DNA of 64,000 bases from Buchnera aphidicola (Tuberolachnus salignus) (GTDB lineage: Bacteria > Pseudomonadota > Gammaproteobacteria > Enterobacterales > Enterobacteriaceae), in contig NZ_LN890285.1 in assembly GCF_900016785.1 (NCBI RefSeq), positions 248,001 to 312,000 of the forward strand. Direction: 5' to 3'. Numbering within the stretch: position 1 is the stretch's first letter; every line of letters starts with the position of its first letter. Of the stretch, positions 15,226-24,659 are shown in pieces. A model generated the notes under the pieces. The model was given only the letters and a program-made list of their open reading frames with translations. It ran no database searches and was not told the origin of the DNA. The translations under genes and the position numbers were made by a program.

Positions 15226-16623
15226 TTAAAACTTTAAATCTCCAACAGAACGAGGAAATGGTATTACATCACGGATATTGTTTAACCCTGTAATATATAA
15301 TATTAATCTTTCGAAACCTAAACCAAAACCAGCATGTGGGATAGTTCCGTATTTTCTTAAATCTTGATACCAATGATAATCTTTTTGTGTTTCTTTAAAA
15401 ATTTTCATACGATTTTCTAAAATAGAAAAACGATCTTCACGTTCTGATCCTCCTATAATTTCTCCAACAAGAGGAAATAAAATATCAAATGCAGAAACCG
15501 TTATTTCGTCGGAATTTAGTTTCATATAAAAAGGTTTAATATTTTTTGGATAATTATAAATAACAACTGGTGCTTTAAAATACTCTTCAACTAAATATTT
15601 TTCTTGTATAGTATTAAAATCTATTCCCCAAAAAATTTTTTCTGAAAATAAATGAGAATTTTTTAATAAAATATCTAATGCTTCTTTATATTCAATGTGA
15701 AAAAAATTAATATTTAAAATTTTTTTTAAACGAATAAAAATATTATTATCAATATATTTTTTCAAAAAAGACAAATCCAAAGAATTTTTTTCTAAAACTT
15801 TTTGAATAACATGTTTTAATAAAATTTCTGAAAAATTAGAAATTTTTTTTACAGTTGTGAAAGCTTTTTCCATTTCTAACATCCAAAATTCTGCTAGATG
15901 TTTTTTTGTATTAGAATTTTCAGCTCTAAAAACTGGTCCAAAAGAATATACTTTTGACAATGAACATGCATAAGCTTCTAATGTTAACTGACCTGAAACA
16001 GTTAAAAAAGCTGACCGATTAAAAAATTTTTTTTTAAAATTTTTTATTTTTTTATTTAATTCATAATTTGAAGTATCTAACATTGAAATTTTAAACATAT
16101 CTCCCCCGCCTTCAGTATTAATACTAGTAATAATCGGAGTCGCTACCCATAAATATTGTTTAGATTGAAAAAATTTATGTAATGTATAAAAAACAGTGTT
16201 TCGAATACGAGAAATTACGCCAATGATGTTAGTTCTTGGCCTCAAATGACAAAAATTACGTAAATGCTCTAAAGTATGTCTTTTAGCAGACATAGGATAA
16301 CTTTTAGGGGAAGAAACAGTACCTATTACTTGAATTAAATGAGCTTTTAATTCATAAATATTTTTTTTATGTAAAGAATGAATTAATTTACCTACAATTT
16401 TTACGGAACATCCAATAGTTAATTTTAAAATTTCTGTAACATAATTAGATAATGTATTTTTAGCAATAACCTGTAATGTAGTAACAATGGATCCATCATA
16501 TATATCTAAAAAAGAAATTCCGGATTTAGAATCACGGCGATTACGTACCCAACCATTTATTAAAATTACTGTATTAATGTTTTTTTTTTTCAAAAAAATA
16601 TCCGAAAGAAGAGTTACTTTCAT
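15226..16623 (-). CDS. asnS: Asparaginyl-tRNA synthetase
   Basis: 465 residues (E. coli 466). N-terminal OB fold with VILINGWVRNRRDSKSGISF; class II core with FGPVFRAENSNTKKHLAEFW (motif 2) and GFGLGFERLILYITGLNNIR DVIPFPR-type motif 3 at the C-terminus. The ending GFGLGFERL followed by IRDVIPFPRS separates AsnRS from AspRS. It charges tRNA-Asn in the cytosol. ompF, its E. coli neighbour, is absent. Confidence 0.96.
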   Translation of the reverse strand: MKVTLLSDIFLKKKNINTVILINGWVRNRRDSKSGISFLDIYDGSIVTTLQVIAKNTLSNYVTEILKLTIGCSVKIVGKLIHSLHKKNIYELKAHLIQVIGTVSSPKSYPMSAKRHTLEHLRNFCHLRPRTNIIGVISRIRNTVFYTLHKFFQSKQYLWVATPIITSINTEGGGDMFKISMLDTSNYELNKKIKNFKKKFFNRSAFLTVSGQLTLEAYACSLSKVYSFGPVFRAENSNTKKHLAEFWMLEMEKAFTTVKKISNFSEILLKHVIQKVLEKNSLDLSFLKKYIDNNIFIRLKKILNINFFHIEYKEALDILLKNSHLFSEKIFWGIDFNTIQEKYLVEEYFKAPVVIYNYPKNIKPFYMKLNSDEITVSAFDILFPLVGEIIGGSEREDRFSILENRMKIFKETQKDYHWYQDLRKYGTIPHAGFGLGFERLILYITGLNNIRDVIPFPRSVGDLKF

Positions 16624-16974
16624 TATTATTTAATTTTCCTAATTTTTAAAAACATATGAATATTTTTTATAAAAAAAATAAAATTTGTTTTTTTTATATA
16701 AAAAATATATATTTTTTAATAAAAATATTTAATATTATATTAAAAAGTTTTGTATATTAAAATATATAAAATATTTTTTTATATTATATATGGATAATTA
16801 AAAAAACTAAAATATTTCTTTATGTTTAAAAAATATTTTATTCAATACTAATAAAATTTATTAATTTTTATTATATAATTATGTATTTAAAATAATAAAA
16901 TTTTATATATCTAATATATATTTTAAAAAATTAATAAAAAAAATATTGTTTCAAAATTTTATAGGATTTCTAAA
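16624..16974. other. Intergenic region between divergent asnS and uup, no gene seen
   Basis: About 350 nt of nearly pure A/T. It must hold the promoters of both divergent genes but candidate -10 boxes are too numerous to choose. In E. coli this interval contains several genes, including pncB and pyrD; no fragment of them is recognisable here. Confidence 0.6.
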
Positions 16975-18807
16975 ATGTTATTAAGTATTAAAAATGGTAC
17001 CTTACAATTTAATAAAATTGAAATTTTTAAAAAAATTAATTTTGTTATGCAAAAAAAAGAAAAAATTTGTTTGTTAGGAGATAATGGTTCTGGAAAATCA
17101 ACATTGTTAAAAATTATTAAAAAAAAAATTTCTTTAAATTCTGGTTCTTTTCTATTAAAAAAGAACATAAAAATTTCTTATTTAACACAAACACTCCCTG
17201 AAAGAACAAATGAAACAGTATATGAATTTATCTGTAAAGGTATAGGAAAAAAACATGTTCTTTTATTAAAATATGATGATTTTTTAAAAAAAAAAAAATC
17301 AGAAAATATATTATATCAAGAAAATGATAACCTATTATGGCAAAAACATTCAGAAATTAATAAATTAATTAAAATTTTAAAATTAAAAAAATATGCTACA
17401 TTAAATTCATTATCAGGGGGGTGGTTAAGAAAAGTGAATTTAGCTCGAACGCTAATTAACACAGCTGATTTACTATTATTAGATGAACCGACTAATCATT
17501 TAGATGTTTTTAGTATTGAATGGTTAGAAAAATATTTACTCAATTTTCATGGTGCTATTTTATTTACTTCACATGACCGAAACTTTATAGATAATATTAC
17601 TACTAAAATATTTTTTTTAGAAAATAAAGAACTAACAATATGGAAGATAAAAAATTTTGATGATTTTTTAAAAAAAAAAAAAAATAAAAATGAAATTGAA
17701 AATAAAAAATTAATAAAATTTGAAAAAAAATTTAAAATAGAAGAAATATGGTCTAAAAAAGGTATTAAAGCTCGTCGTACCCGTAATGAAGGACGTCTAA
17801 AAAAATTTAAAAAATTGAAAATTCAAAATAATATTTCAGAAAATAATCTTGAACCATTACCTTTATTAATAAATTCACTAAAAAAAACTAATAAAATAAT
17901 TTTTGATATACAAAATATTTCTTTTAAAAGAAATGAAAAATACTTAATAAAAAATTTTTCAGAAAAAGTTATATATGGAGAAAAAATTGCTTTGATTGGA
18001 CCAAATGGATGTGGAAAAAGTAGCTTATTAAAAATATTATTGAAAAAAATATCTATTAAAAATGGAATTATTAAGAAAGGACAAAACATAAAAATATCTT
18101 ATTTAGACCAAGAAAGAAAAAAAATCAAAAAAAATAATACTATTTTAGAAAATATTTCTATAAATCAAGAAAATTTCGTTTTAAAAAATAGAACATATAA
18201 TATTTTTGGATTATTAAAAAAATTTAATTTTTCTGTAGAAAAAATTTATTCTTCAGTTAATATTTTATCAGGAGGAGAAATTAATCGATTATTATTATTA
18301 AAATTATTTTTAAAACCAAGTCATGTTTTAATTTTAGATGAACCAACTAATGATTTAGATATTACTACTTTATTATTTTTAGAAAAAATTTTAAAAAATT
18401 ATCCAGGAACTATTTTTTTAGTTAGTCATGATCGTTTTTTTCTACAAAATATTGCAAAAAAATTTTGGTATTTTACTGATAATGGAGAAATTATTAAAGA
18501 TGTACAATATAAAACGATTAAAAAAAAACTTGAAAAAAAAATAAAAAAAAAAAAATATAAAAAAAAAATAATATTATCAAAATTCACATACGATTTAAAA
18601 AAAGAATTAGAAATTCTACCTCAAAAATTAGAAATATTAGAAAAAGAAGTTCAAAAAATTGAAAAAAAAGTTTACACAAAAAAATTTTATAAACAAAATA
18701 AAAAAGAAATACAACAAATATTATCAATATTATCTATAAAAAAAAAAAAAATACAAAAAAAATTTTTAAGATGGGAATTTTTAGAAATGTTAAAAAATCA
18801 AAAATAA
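16975..18807 (+). CDS. uup: Uup, ABC-F family ATPase
   Basis: 610 residues (E. coli 635). Two ABC domains without membrane segments: first Walker A GDNGSGKST, signature LSGGWLRKV, Walker B LLLDEPTNHLD; second Walker A GPNGCGKSS, signature LSGGEINRL, Walker B LILDEPTNDLD. SKKGIKARRTRNEGR lies in the inter-domain linker and the last 90 residues form a lysine/glutamate coiled coil like the Uup DNA-binding tail. ABC-F proteins act on ribosomes and Uup also affects transposon excision and DNA structures. It contains a run of 13 A in codons for four lysines near 17286-17298. Confidence 0.93.
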   Translation: MLLSIKNGTLQFNKIEIFKKINFVMQKKEKICLLGDNGSGKSTLLKIIKKKISLNSGSFLLKKNIKISYLTQTLPERTNETVYEFICKGIGKKHVLLLKYDDFLKKKKSENILYQENDNLLWQKHSEINKLIKILKLKKYATLNSLSGGWLRKVNLARTLINTADLLLLDEPTNHLDVFSIEWLEKYLLNFHGAILFTSHDRNFIDNITTKIFFLENKELTIWKIKNFDDFLKKKKNKNEIENKKLIKFEKKFKIEEIWSKKGIKARRTRNEGRLKKFKKLKIQNNISENNLEPLPLLINSLKKTNKIIFDIQNISFKRNEKYLIKNFSEKVIYGEKIALIGPNGCGKSSLLKILLKKISIKNGIIKKGQNIKISYLDQERKKIKKNNTILENISINQENFVLKNRTYNIFGLLKKFNFSVEKIYSSVNILSGGEINRLLLLKLFLKPSHVLILDEPTNDLDITTLLFLEKILKNYPGTIFLVSHDRFFLQNIAKKFWYFTDNGEIIKDVQYKTIKKKLEKKIKKKKYKKKIILSKFTYDLKKELEILPQKLEILEKEVQKIEKKVYTKKFYKQNKKEIQQILSILSIKKKKIQKKFLRWEFLEMLKNQK

Positions 18808-18863
18808 TATATAAAAAATATTAGAATTTTCTTCTATATAACTATTAAAATGTAATTCATAAA

Positions 18864-19814
18864 TTAACAAAATGTTTTTTTAAAAATTTGACATTTTTTT
18901 GAACAAAAAGACTGAAATATAGAAGAACAGACATTACATTGAATAAATAATAAATGACAAAAATTGTTTTTACAATTAATATATTTATTATTTGTAAAAT
19001 TATTACAATTTTTACATTTTGAAAATATATCTTGTGTAATTCGTTCTTCTAATCTAGAATCAAATACAAATAATCGACCTAAAAAATAAATAGGCAATTT
19101 TTTTTTTTTAGATTCATGAATATACCCTAAAATTCCACCTTTAATTTGAAAAACATTTTTAAAACCTAAAAAAAGTAAAAAAGAAGAAGTTTTTTCACAA
19201 CGTATCCCTCCAGTACAATATAAAACTATATTTTTATTTCTAAATTTCTCTAAAAATTTAGGTAAGTTTTTTAATTGTTTTCGAAAAGTATTAGCAGAAC
19301 ATATGATAGAATTTTTAAAATGACCAATTTGATATTCATAATCATTTCTCATATCAACAAAAACATAATTTTTATTATGTATATATTTGTTTACTGTTCT
19401 GGCATTGATATGTTTTCCTACTTTTTTAGGATTAAAGAAAAAATTTTTTATTTGACTAGAAACAATTTGAGGACGTATTTTTATTATTAATTTCCAAAAT
19501 GCCATTTTTTGATTATGTATTTCTTTTTGAATTTTTAAATTTTTTAAATCAATATGTAAATTCTGAACACAATATACAATTTTATTAATAAAATTTTCTG
19601 GGACACTAATTTGAGCATTTATTCCTTCATACGAAATATAAATTCGACCTAAAACATTATTTTGTTCAAAAATAATTTTTATTTTATTTAAAATTTTTTG
19701 TGGATTAACAATAAAAAAATATTTATAAAAAGATAAAACAAATCGTTTTGTTGTATCTATTAATATTTTTTTTTTTAAAATTTTATTTGAAACAAATTTT
19801 TTTAATAATTTCAT
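18864..19814 (-). CDS. trhO: tRNA uridine(34) hydroxylase TrhO (YceA), rhodanese family
   Basis: 316 residues (E. coli 350). FVLSFYKYFFIVNPQKIL and YISYEGINAQISVPENF match the family N-terminus. The rhodanese domain has VDMRNDYEYQIGHF and the active-site loop YCTGGIRCEKTS with its cysteine. A cysteine-rich tail (CKNCNN, NCKNNFCHLLFIQC, CSKKC) is kept, but about 35 C-terminal residues are lost. It makes 5-hydroxyuridine at the wobble position of tRNAs. Convergent with uup. Confidence 0.93.
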   Translation of the reverse strand: MKLLKKFVSNKILKKKILIDTTKRFVLSFYKYFFIVNPQKILNKIKIIFEQNNVLGRIYISYEGINAQISVPENFINKIVYCVQNLHIDLKNLKIQKEIHNQKMAFWKLIIKIRPQIVSSQIKNFFFNPKKVGKHINARTVNKYIHNKNYVFVDMRNDYEYQIGHFKNSIICSANTFRKQLKNLPKFLEKFRNKNIVLYCTGGIRCEKTSSFLLFLGFKNVFQIKGGILGYIHESKKKKLPIYFLGRLFVFDSRLEERITQDIFSKCKNCNNFTNNKYINCKNNFCHLLFIQCNVCSSIFQSFCSKKCQIFKKTFC

Positions 19815-19894
19815 ATATTATCAGAATCTCCATAATTCTTTAATAATTTTCTAAAAATATAATATTTTTTATTTTTTTTTAAAAAAATATTTAA

Positions 19895-22747
19895 TTATTT
19901 TTTTTGAATATATAATTTATTTTTAATTTGTGTATACTGTTGTAATAATTTTTTTTTTTCTGAAATAATATGTTTTGGAGCATATAATAAAAATTGAGTA
20001 TTACATAATTGTAATTTTAATTTTTTAATTTTTTTTTTTATTTCAATAATTTGCATATCTATTTTAAAAGATTGATATTTTAAATAGTTTTTTAATGACA
20101 ATACAACATACACTTCAATTTGATCAATAACAAAAAATAAAAAATTTTTTAAAACTTTTATTTTTTTCAAAAAAATTATTTTTTTTAGATGTGCAATATT
20201 TTTTAAAAAAACATAATTTTCATTTATAAAAATTTTTTTATCTAAAGAAAAATTTTTTATATAAATAGTAAAAAGATAATTATATGTATAATGATATTTT
20301 ACACGAATTTTACGTAGTTCTGATATAATTTTATGAAACCATTCAATAAATTCAAAAGATTTTTGATATAAAATAACACAATTTATCTTTTTAAAATGTA
20401 CAATTTTTTTTTTTTTAGAAAAATTTTTTAAAAAATTATACATGTCATTCCAAATATATTGTGTAATAAAAGGAATAATTGGATTTAACAAAATTAATAT
20501 AAATTTTAATAATTTTATAGAATTATTTAAAAAATAATATTTTTGAATAGAATAATTTAAAGAAAAAAAATATTTTAAATTCTCAATATATTTATCACAA
20601 AATTGATACCAAACAAAATCATATAATAAATTAATTAACAAATCAAAACGAAATTGTTTAAAATTTTCATGATATTTTTTAATTAAATTTGTTAATTTAA
20701 AAAATATCCATTTATCTAAAATTGAAAAAATATATTTTTTTTTCAAAATTTTCATATATTTTTTATCAATTTGTAATTTAATAAAACGACTTACATTCCA
20801 TAGTTTATTACAAAAATGTTTGTATCCTTTTAAACGATTCATATCCCAATGAATATATCTACTAGTTGAAGATAAAGATAAAAATGTTAATCTTAATGCA
20901 TCAATTCCATATGCTTCAATACCAAAAGGAAATTTTTGAATAGTCTTTTTCGCAATATCTTGTACCATCTTTGTTTTCAAAAGATTCTGTGTTCGTTTTT
21001 TAATTAATTTTTGTAAACTAATGCCATATATCATATCTAAAGGATCTAAAATGTTTCCTTTTGATTTAGACATTTTTTTTCCTAATTCATCACAAATTAA
21101 TCCAGTAATATATACTGTTTTAAATGGAACGCATGAATTATTAGAAATAGGATCTTTTATCAAATATCCTGTCATCATGATCATACGCGCAATCCAAAAA
21201 AAAATAATATCAAAACCACTAATTAATACATTAGTAGGATGAAAATATTTAAATTTCTTTGTAATTTTCGGCCATCCTAATCCTGCAAATGTCCATAAAC
21301 TAGAAGAAAACCATGTATCTAATACATTAGGATCTTGAAATAAATAAAAATTTTTTTTAAAACCATATTTTTTTCGAATTTTTTCTTCGTCAGAATCTAC
21401 ATAAATATTATTAAATTTATCATACCATACCGGAATACGATGACCCCACCACAATTGTCGTGAAATACACCAATCTTCAATATTTACCATCCAAGACAAA
21501 AATAAATTTTTGTATTGTGATGGAACAAAAACAATTTTTTTTTTTTTAACCATATTAATAGCAATTTTTGATAATTTTTTTGTACGCAAAAACCATTGAT
21601 TCGTTAATTTAGGTTCTAATAAAATTCCACTACGATCTCCATATGGGACAAAATTTTTATTTTTTTCAATTTTACTTAAAAAATATTTTTTCTTTAACAT
21701 ATCAACTAATAATTTTCTAACTATAAAACGATCTTTTTCTTGAAATAAACGTGGAATTTTTGAACTAAAAAAAGATGATAATTTACCTTTATAATTAAAA
21801 ATTTCTAATTTTTTTAAAATTTTTCCTGTTTCTGAAAAAATATTAATTACATATAATTTATGTCTTTTAGAAATTTCATAATCATTAAAGTCATGTGCTG
21901 GGGTAACTTTTAAACATCCAGTACCTAATTTTAAATTCACTGATATATCACTAATAATTGGAATAATTCTATTTATAATAGGTACGCACACAAATTTTCC
22001 AATATATTTTTGATATCGAATATCATCGGGATGAACTGCTAAAGCAGTATCTCCTAATAATGTCTCAGGACGAGTAGTTGCAATTTCTAAATATTTTTTT
22101 TCTTTTTTCTCATTAGTTTCTAAAGAATCTACTAAAAAATATTTAATATACCACATAATACTATCGGATTCTTTATGTTCAACTTCTAAATCAGAAACTA
22201 CAGTTTTTAATTGAGGATCCCAATATACCATTTTTTTTTTTTGATAAATTAATTTATCTAAATACATTTTTTTAAAAACTATATTTACTGCATGAGAAAA
22301 TTTTTTATCTAAAGTAAATCGAACATCTGTCCAATCAGCTGAAATACCTAATTTTTTAATTTGATTTAAAATATTGCGTTCTGTTTTTTCTTTCCAAATC
22401 CAAATTTTATTTATAAATTCTTCTTTAGTATAATCTAATTTATTTTTTCCTTCTTTATCTAATAATTTTTTTTCTACCATTATTTGCGTTGCAATACCGG
22501 CATGATCAGTTCCAATCTGTAATAAAGTATTATAATTTAATAAATCATGATATCTTATTAAAGTATCCATAATAATTTGTTGAAATGCATGTCCCATATG
22601 CAATGTACCTGTTACATTTGGAGGAGGCATCATAATACAATATTGTTTAGATGTTTCAGTAATAGATTGCAAAATATTACGATCTTTCTGATTAAATTTT
22701 TTTTGAAAAAATGATTCTACTAAAAGTGAATTATAAATTTTATCCAT
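19895..22747 (-). CDS. valS: Valyl-tRNA synthetase
   Basis: 950 residues (E. coli 951). The open frame extends 20 codons further upstream, but the ATG at 22747 (MDKIYNS) matches E. coli MEKTYNP and follows AAGG. Class I signatures: PPPNVTGTLHMGHAFQQ (HIGH box) and KMSKSKGN. The editing domain has TTRPETLLGDTALAVHP and the core has WCISRQLWWGHRIPVWY. It charges tRNA-Val. holC and pepA, normally upstream, are not present. Confidence 0.96.
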   Translation of the reverse strand: MDKIYNSLLVESFFQKKFNQKDRNILQSITETSKQYCIMMPPPNVTGTLHMGHAFQQIIMDTLIRYHDLLNYNTLLQIGTDHAGIATQIMVEKKLLDKEGKNKLDYTKEEFINKIWIWKEKTERNILNQIKKLGISADWTDVRFTLDKKFSHAVNIVFKKMYLDKLIYQKKKMVYWDPQLKTVVSDLEVEHKESDSIMWYIKYFLVDSLETNEKKEKKYLEIATTRPETLLGDTALAVHPDDIRYQKYIGKFVCVPIINRIIPIISDISVNLKLGTGCLKVTPAHDFNDYEISKRHKLYVINIFSETGKILKKLEIFNYKGKLSSFFSSKIPRLFQEKDRFIVRKLLVDMLKKKYFLSKIEKNKNFVPYGDRSGILLEPKLTNQWFLRTKKLSKIAINMVKKKKIVFVPSQYKNLFLSWMVNIEDWCISRQLWWGHRIPVWYDKFNNIYVDSDEEKIRKKYGFKKNFYLFQDPNVLDTWFSSSLWTFAGLGWPKITKKFKYFHPTNVLISGFDIIFFWIARMIMMTGYLIKDPISNNSCVPFKTVYITGLICDELGKKMSKSKGNILDPLDMIYGISLQKLIKKRTQNLLKTKMVQDIAKKTIQKFPFGIEAYGIDALRLTFLSLSSTSRYIHWDMNRLKGYKHFCNKLWNVSRFIKLQIDKKYMKILKKKYIFSILDKWIFFKLTNLIKKYHENFKQFRFDLLINLLYDFVWYQFCDKYIENLKYFFSLNYSIQKYYFLNNSIKLLKFILILLNPIIPFITQYIWNDMYNFLKNFSKKKKIVHFKKINCVILYQKSFEFIEWFHKIISELRKIRVKYHYTYNYLFTIYIKNFSLDKKIFINENYVFLKNIAHLKKIIFLKKIKVLKNFLFFVIDQIEVYVVLSLKNYLKYQSFKIDMQIIEIKKKIKKLKLQLCNTQFLLYAPKHIISEKKKLLQQYTQIKNKLYIQKK

Positions 22748-22948
22748 ATCAACCTTTTTTAAATTAAATATTAATAAAAATTTTAAAAATACAAATAACA
22801 TAAACATATAATTTTTTTTACATTAAATTTTTATATATAAAAATTTTAATAAAAAATTAAATTATTGTATAAATATGTTATATTTTAATTATTTTTCTCT
22901 TAAAAATTATATTTTTTTAAAATATATCATATCAAATGGATATAAAAA

Positions 22949-23980
22949 ATGAAAACATTATATAATAAAAGTTTTTTAAAATTTTCAGATTTTACCTCTC
23001 AAGAAATTTTATATTTGTTAAATTTTTCTAAAATTTTAAAGAAAAAAAAACAAAAAAACAAAGAAATAAAATATTTAAAAAATAAAAAAATTATTTTAAT
23101 TTTTGAGCAAACATCAACACGTACACGATGTGCGTTTGAAATAGCAGCATATGAACAAGGTGCTTATACAACTATATTAAATCCTTCAGATACTCATATT
23201 AAACATAAAGAATCTATTGAAGATTCTATAAAAATTTTTAACTTATTGTATGATGGTATTCAATATCGAGGTAATTCTCATAACACAATCAAATTATTTA
23301 AAAAATATGCAAAAATACCTGTTTGGAATGGTTTAACACAAAAATTTCATCCTACACAAGTATTAGCAGATATATTCACTATGAAAGAAATATATCCAAA
23401 TTTATCTTTTTTTGAAATAAAATGCGCTTATATTGGAGATGCTCAAAACAATATTTCTAATACTTTATTAGAAGCAGCAAAAATTCTAAAATTTCAATTA
23501 ACCATTATTGCACCAAAAAAATATTGGCCTAAAAAAGAATTTTTAGAAAAATATATTTATAATACAACTTCAAAAATAAATAATATTCAATATACAGAAA
23601 ACATTTCTATAGGAACTAAAAAAATACATTTTATTTATACAGATGTTTGGGTTTCTATGACCGAAAATGAAAATTGTTGGACTAAAAAAATTAAAGATCT
23701 ATTACCCTATCAAGTTAACGAAAATTTAATTTATCATACAAAAAATCCTAATATTAAAATCTTACATTGCTTACCAGCATTACATAACCAAGATTCAATT
23801 TTAGGAAAAAAATTACATACTTTATACAATTTAAAAAATGGTTTAGAAATTACACATTCTATTTTTAAATCAAAATATAACATCAGTTTTCAACAAGCAA
23901 ACAATAAATTACATACCATTAAAGCTCTTCTAATTTCTAACTTATGTATTTTTGATTCTTTTAAAAAAATATTTAAATAA
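22949..23980 (+). CDS. argF: Ornithine carbamoyltransferase
   Basis: 343 residues (E. coli ArgI 334). The carbamoyl-phosphate motif STRTR (residues about 56-60), HKES, YDGIQYRG, VWNGLTQKFHPTQVLAD, and the ornithine-side HCLPALHNQ are all present. It makes citrulline in arginine synthesis, an amino acid that the symbiont can supply to its host. Named argI in some genomes; one copy only. In other Buchnera pyrB and pyrI follow; here ridA follows after a 167-nt gap, so this gene may be the main sink for carbamoyl phosphate. Confidence 0.94.
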   Translation: MKTLYNKSFLKFSDFTSQEILYLLNFSKILKKKKQKNKEIKYLKNKKIILIFEQTSTRTRCAFEIAAYEQGAYTTILNPSDTHIKHKESIEDSIKIFNLLYDGIQYRGNSHNTIKLFKKYAKIPVWNGLTQKFHPTQVLADIFTMKEIYPNLSFFEIKCAYIGDAQNNISNTLLEAAKILKFQLTIIAPKKYWPKKEFLEKYIYNTTSKINNIQYTENISIGTKKIHFIYTDVWVSMTENENCWTKKIKDLLPYQVNENLIYHTKNPNIKILHCLPALHNQDSILGKKLHTLYNLKNGLEITHSIFKSKYNISFQQANNKLHTIKALLISNLCIFDSFKKIFK

Positions 23981-24147
23981 CAAAAAATATATTAAAAAAT
24001 ATAAAAAAATAAGTGTATAATATTTTAAACATAGATACAATATTTTTATTTTTAAAAAATTTTAAACATTATAAATTTTTTTTAGTGTTTTAAATATTAT
24101 ATTTTGAAAATTTTATTTTAAATAAAAAATATTTGAGATTTTATTTT

Positions 24148-24543
24148 ATGAAAACATTTATGAATTCATTAAGTAATACCAAAACATATGGTCCTTATTC
24201 GCATACTGTTACAGTAGAAAATTTTTTTTTTACTTCAGGTCAAATTTTTGTTGAATATGATGAAAAATTAAAAAAATTTCCAAATTTATATGATCAAACT
24301 TTCAATACTTTAAAAAAAATTAAAACATTATTAATACACGAAAATTTTAAAATTTCTGATATTATCAAAACTACTATTTTTACAACACAATTAAATAATC
24401 TTGAAATTATTAATACAGCTTACAAAAAATTTTTTAAAAAATATACTACTATATATCCAGCAAGATCATGTGTTGGTGTCTCCCAATTACCTTATGATGC
24501 TTTAGTAGAAATAGAAGTTATTGCTCATACAAAAAGAAAATAA
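24148..24543 (+). CDS. ridA: RidA, enamine/imine deaminase (YjgF)
   Basis: 131 residues (E. coli 128) from the ATG at 24148; an in-frame TTG at 24133 is less likely because TTGAGA there works as a ribosome-binding site. FTSGQIFV, SDIIKTTIFTTQLNNLE and YPARSCVGVSQLPYDALVEI match the family, with the active-site arginine in PARSCV. It removes reactive 2-aminoacrylate formed by PLP enzymes and so protects branched-chain and other amino-acid synthesis. It ends next to a hairpin. Confidence 0.94.
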   Translation: MKTFMNSLSNTKTYGPYSHTVTVENFFFTSGQIFVEYDEKLKKFPNLYDQTFNTLKKIKTLLIHENFKISDIIKTTIFTTQLNNLEIINTAYKKFFKKYTTIYPARSCVGVSQLPYDALVEIEVIAHTKRK

Positions 24544-24550
24544 AAAAATA

Positions 24551-24569
24551 TATGCCACAATGTGGCATA
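24551..24569 (-). terminator. Terminator of deaD, at the end of ridA
   Basis: TATGCCACA and TGTGGCATA form a 9-bp palindrome around one A; a 7-bp stem with a 5-nt loop is realistic. The adjoining A7 run (24542-24548) reads as a U tract only in the minus direction, so the hairpin should stop the deaD transcript. It begins 7 nt after the ridA stop. Confidence 0.55.
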
Positions 24570-24659
24570 AAAAATATAAAATTATTAATATTAATAAAAA
24601 AAATTTTTATATTAAAAAAATTTTTTAATATTAAAAAATATTTAACAAATTTTAAAAAA

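Noticed and set aside
17823-18089. Minus-strand ORFs inside uup, pnp, alaS, typA and obgE
   Set aside because: They are low-complexity antisense frames of well-supported genes.
22748-22807. Upstream start for valS
   Set aside because: The additional 20 hydrophobic residues match no ValRS; MDKIYNS with AAGG upstream fits the family start.
23981-24147. Promoter before ridA based on TATAAT at about 24014
   Set aside because: The -10 box is good, but no TTGACA-like box lies 16-18 nt upstream, and chance TATAAT is frequent in this DNA.
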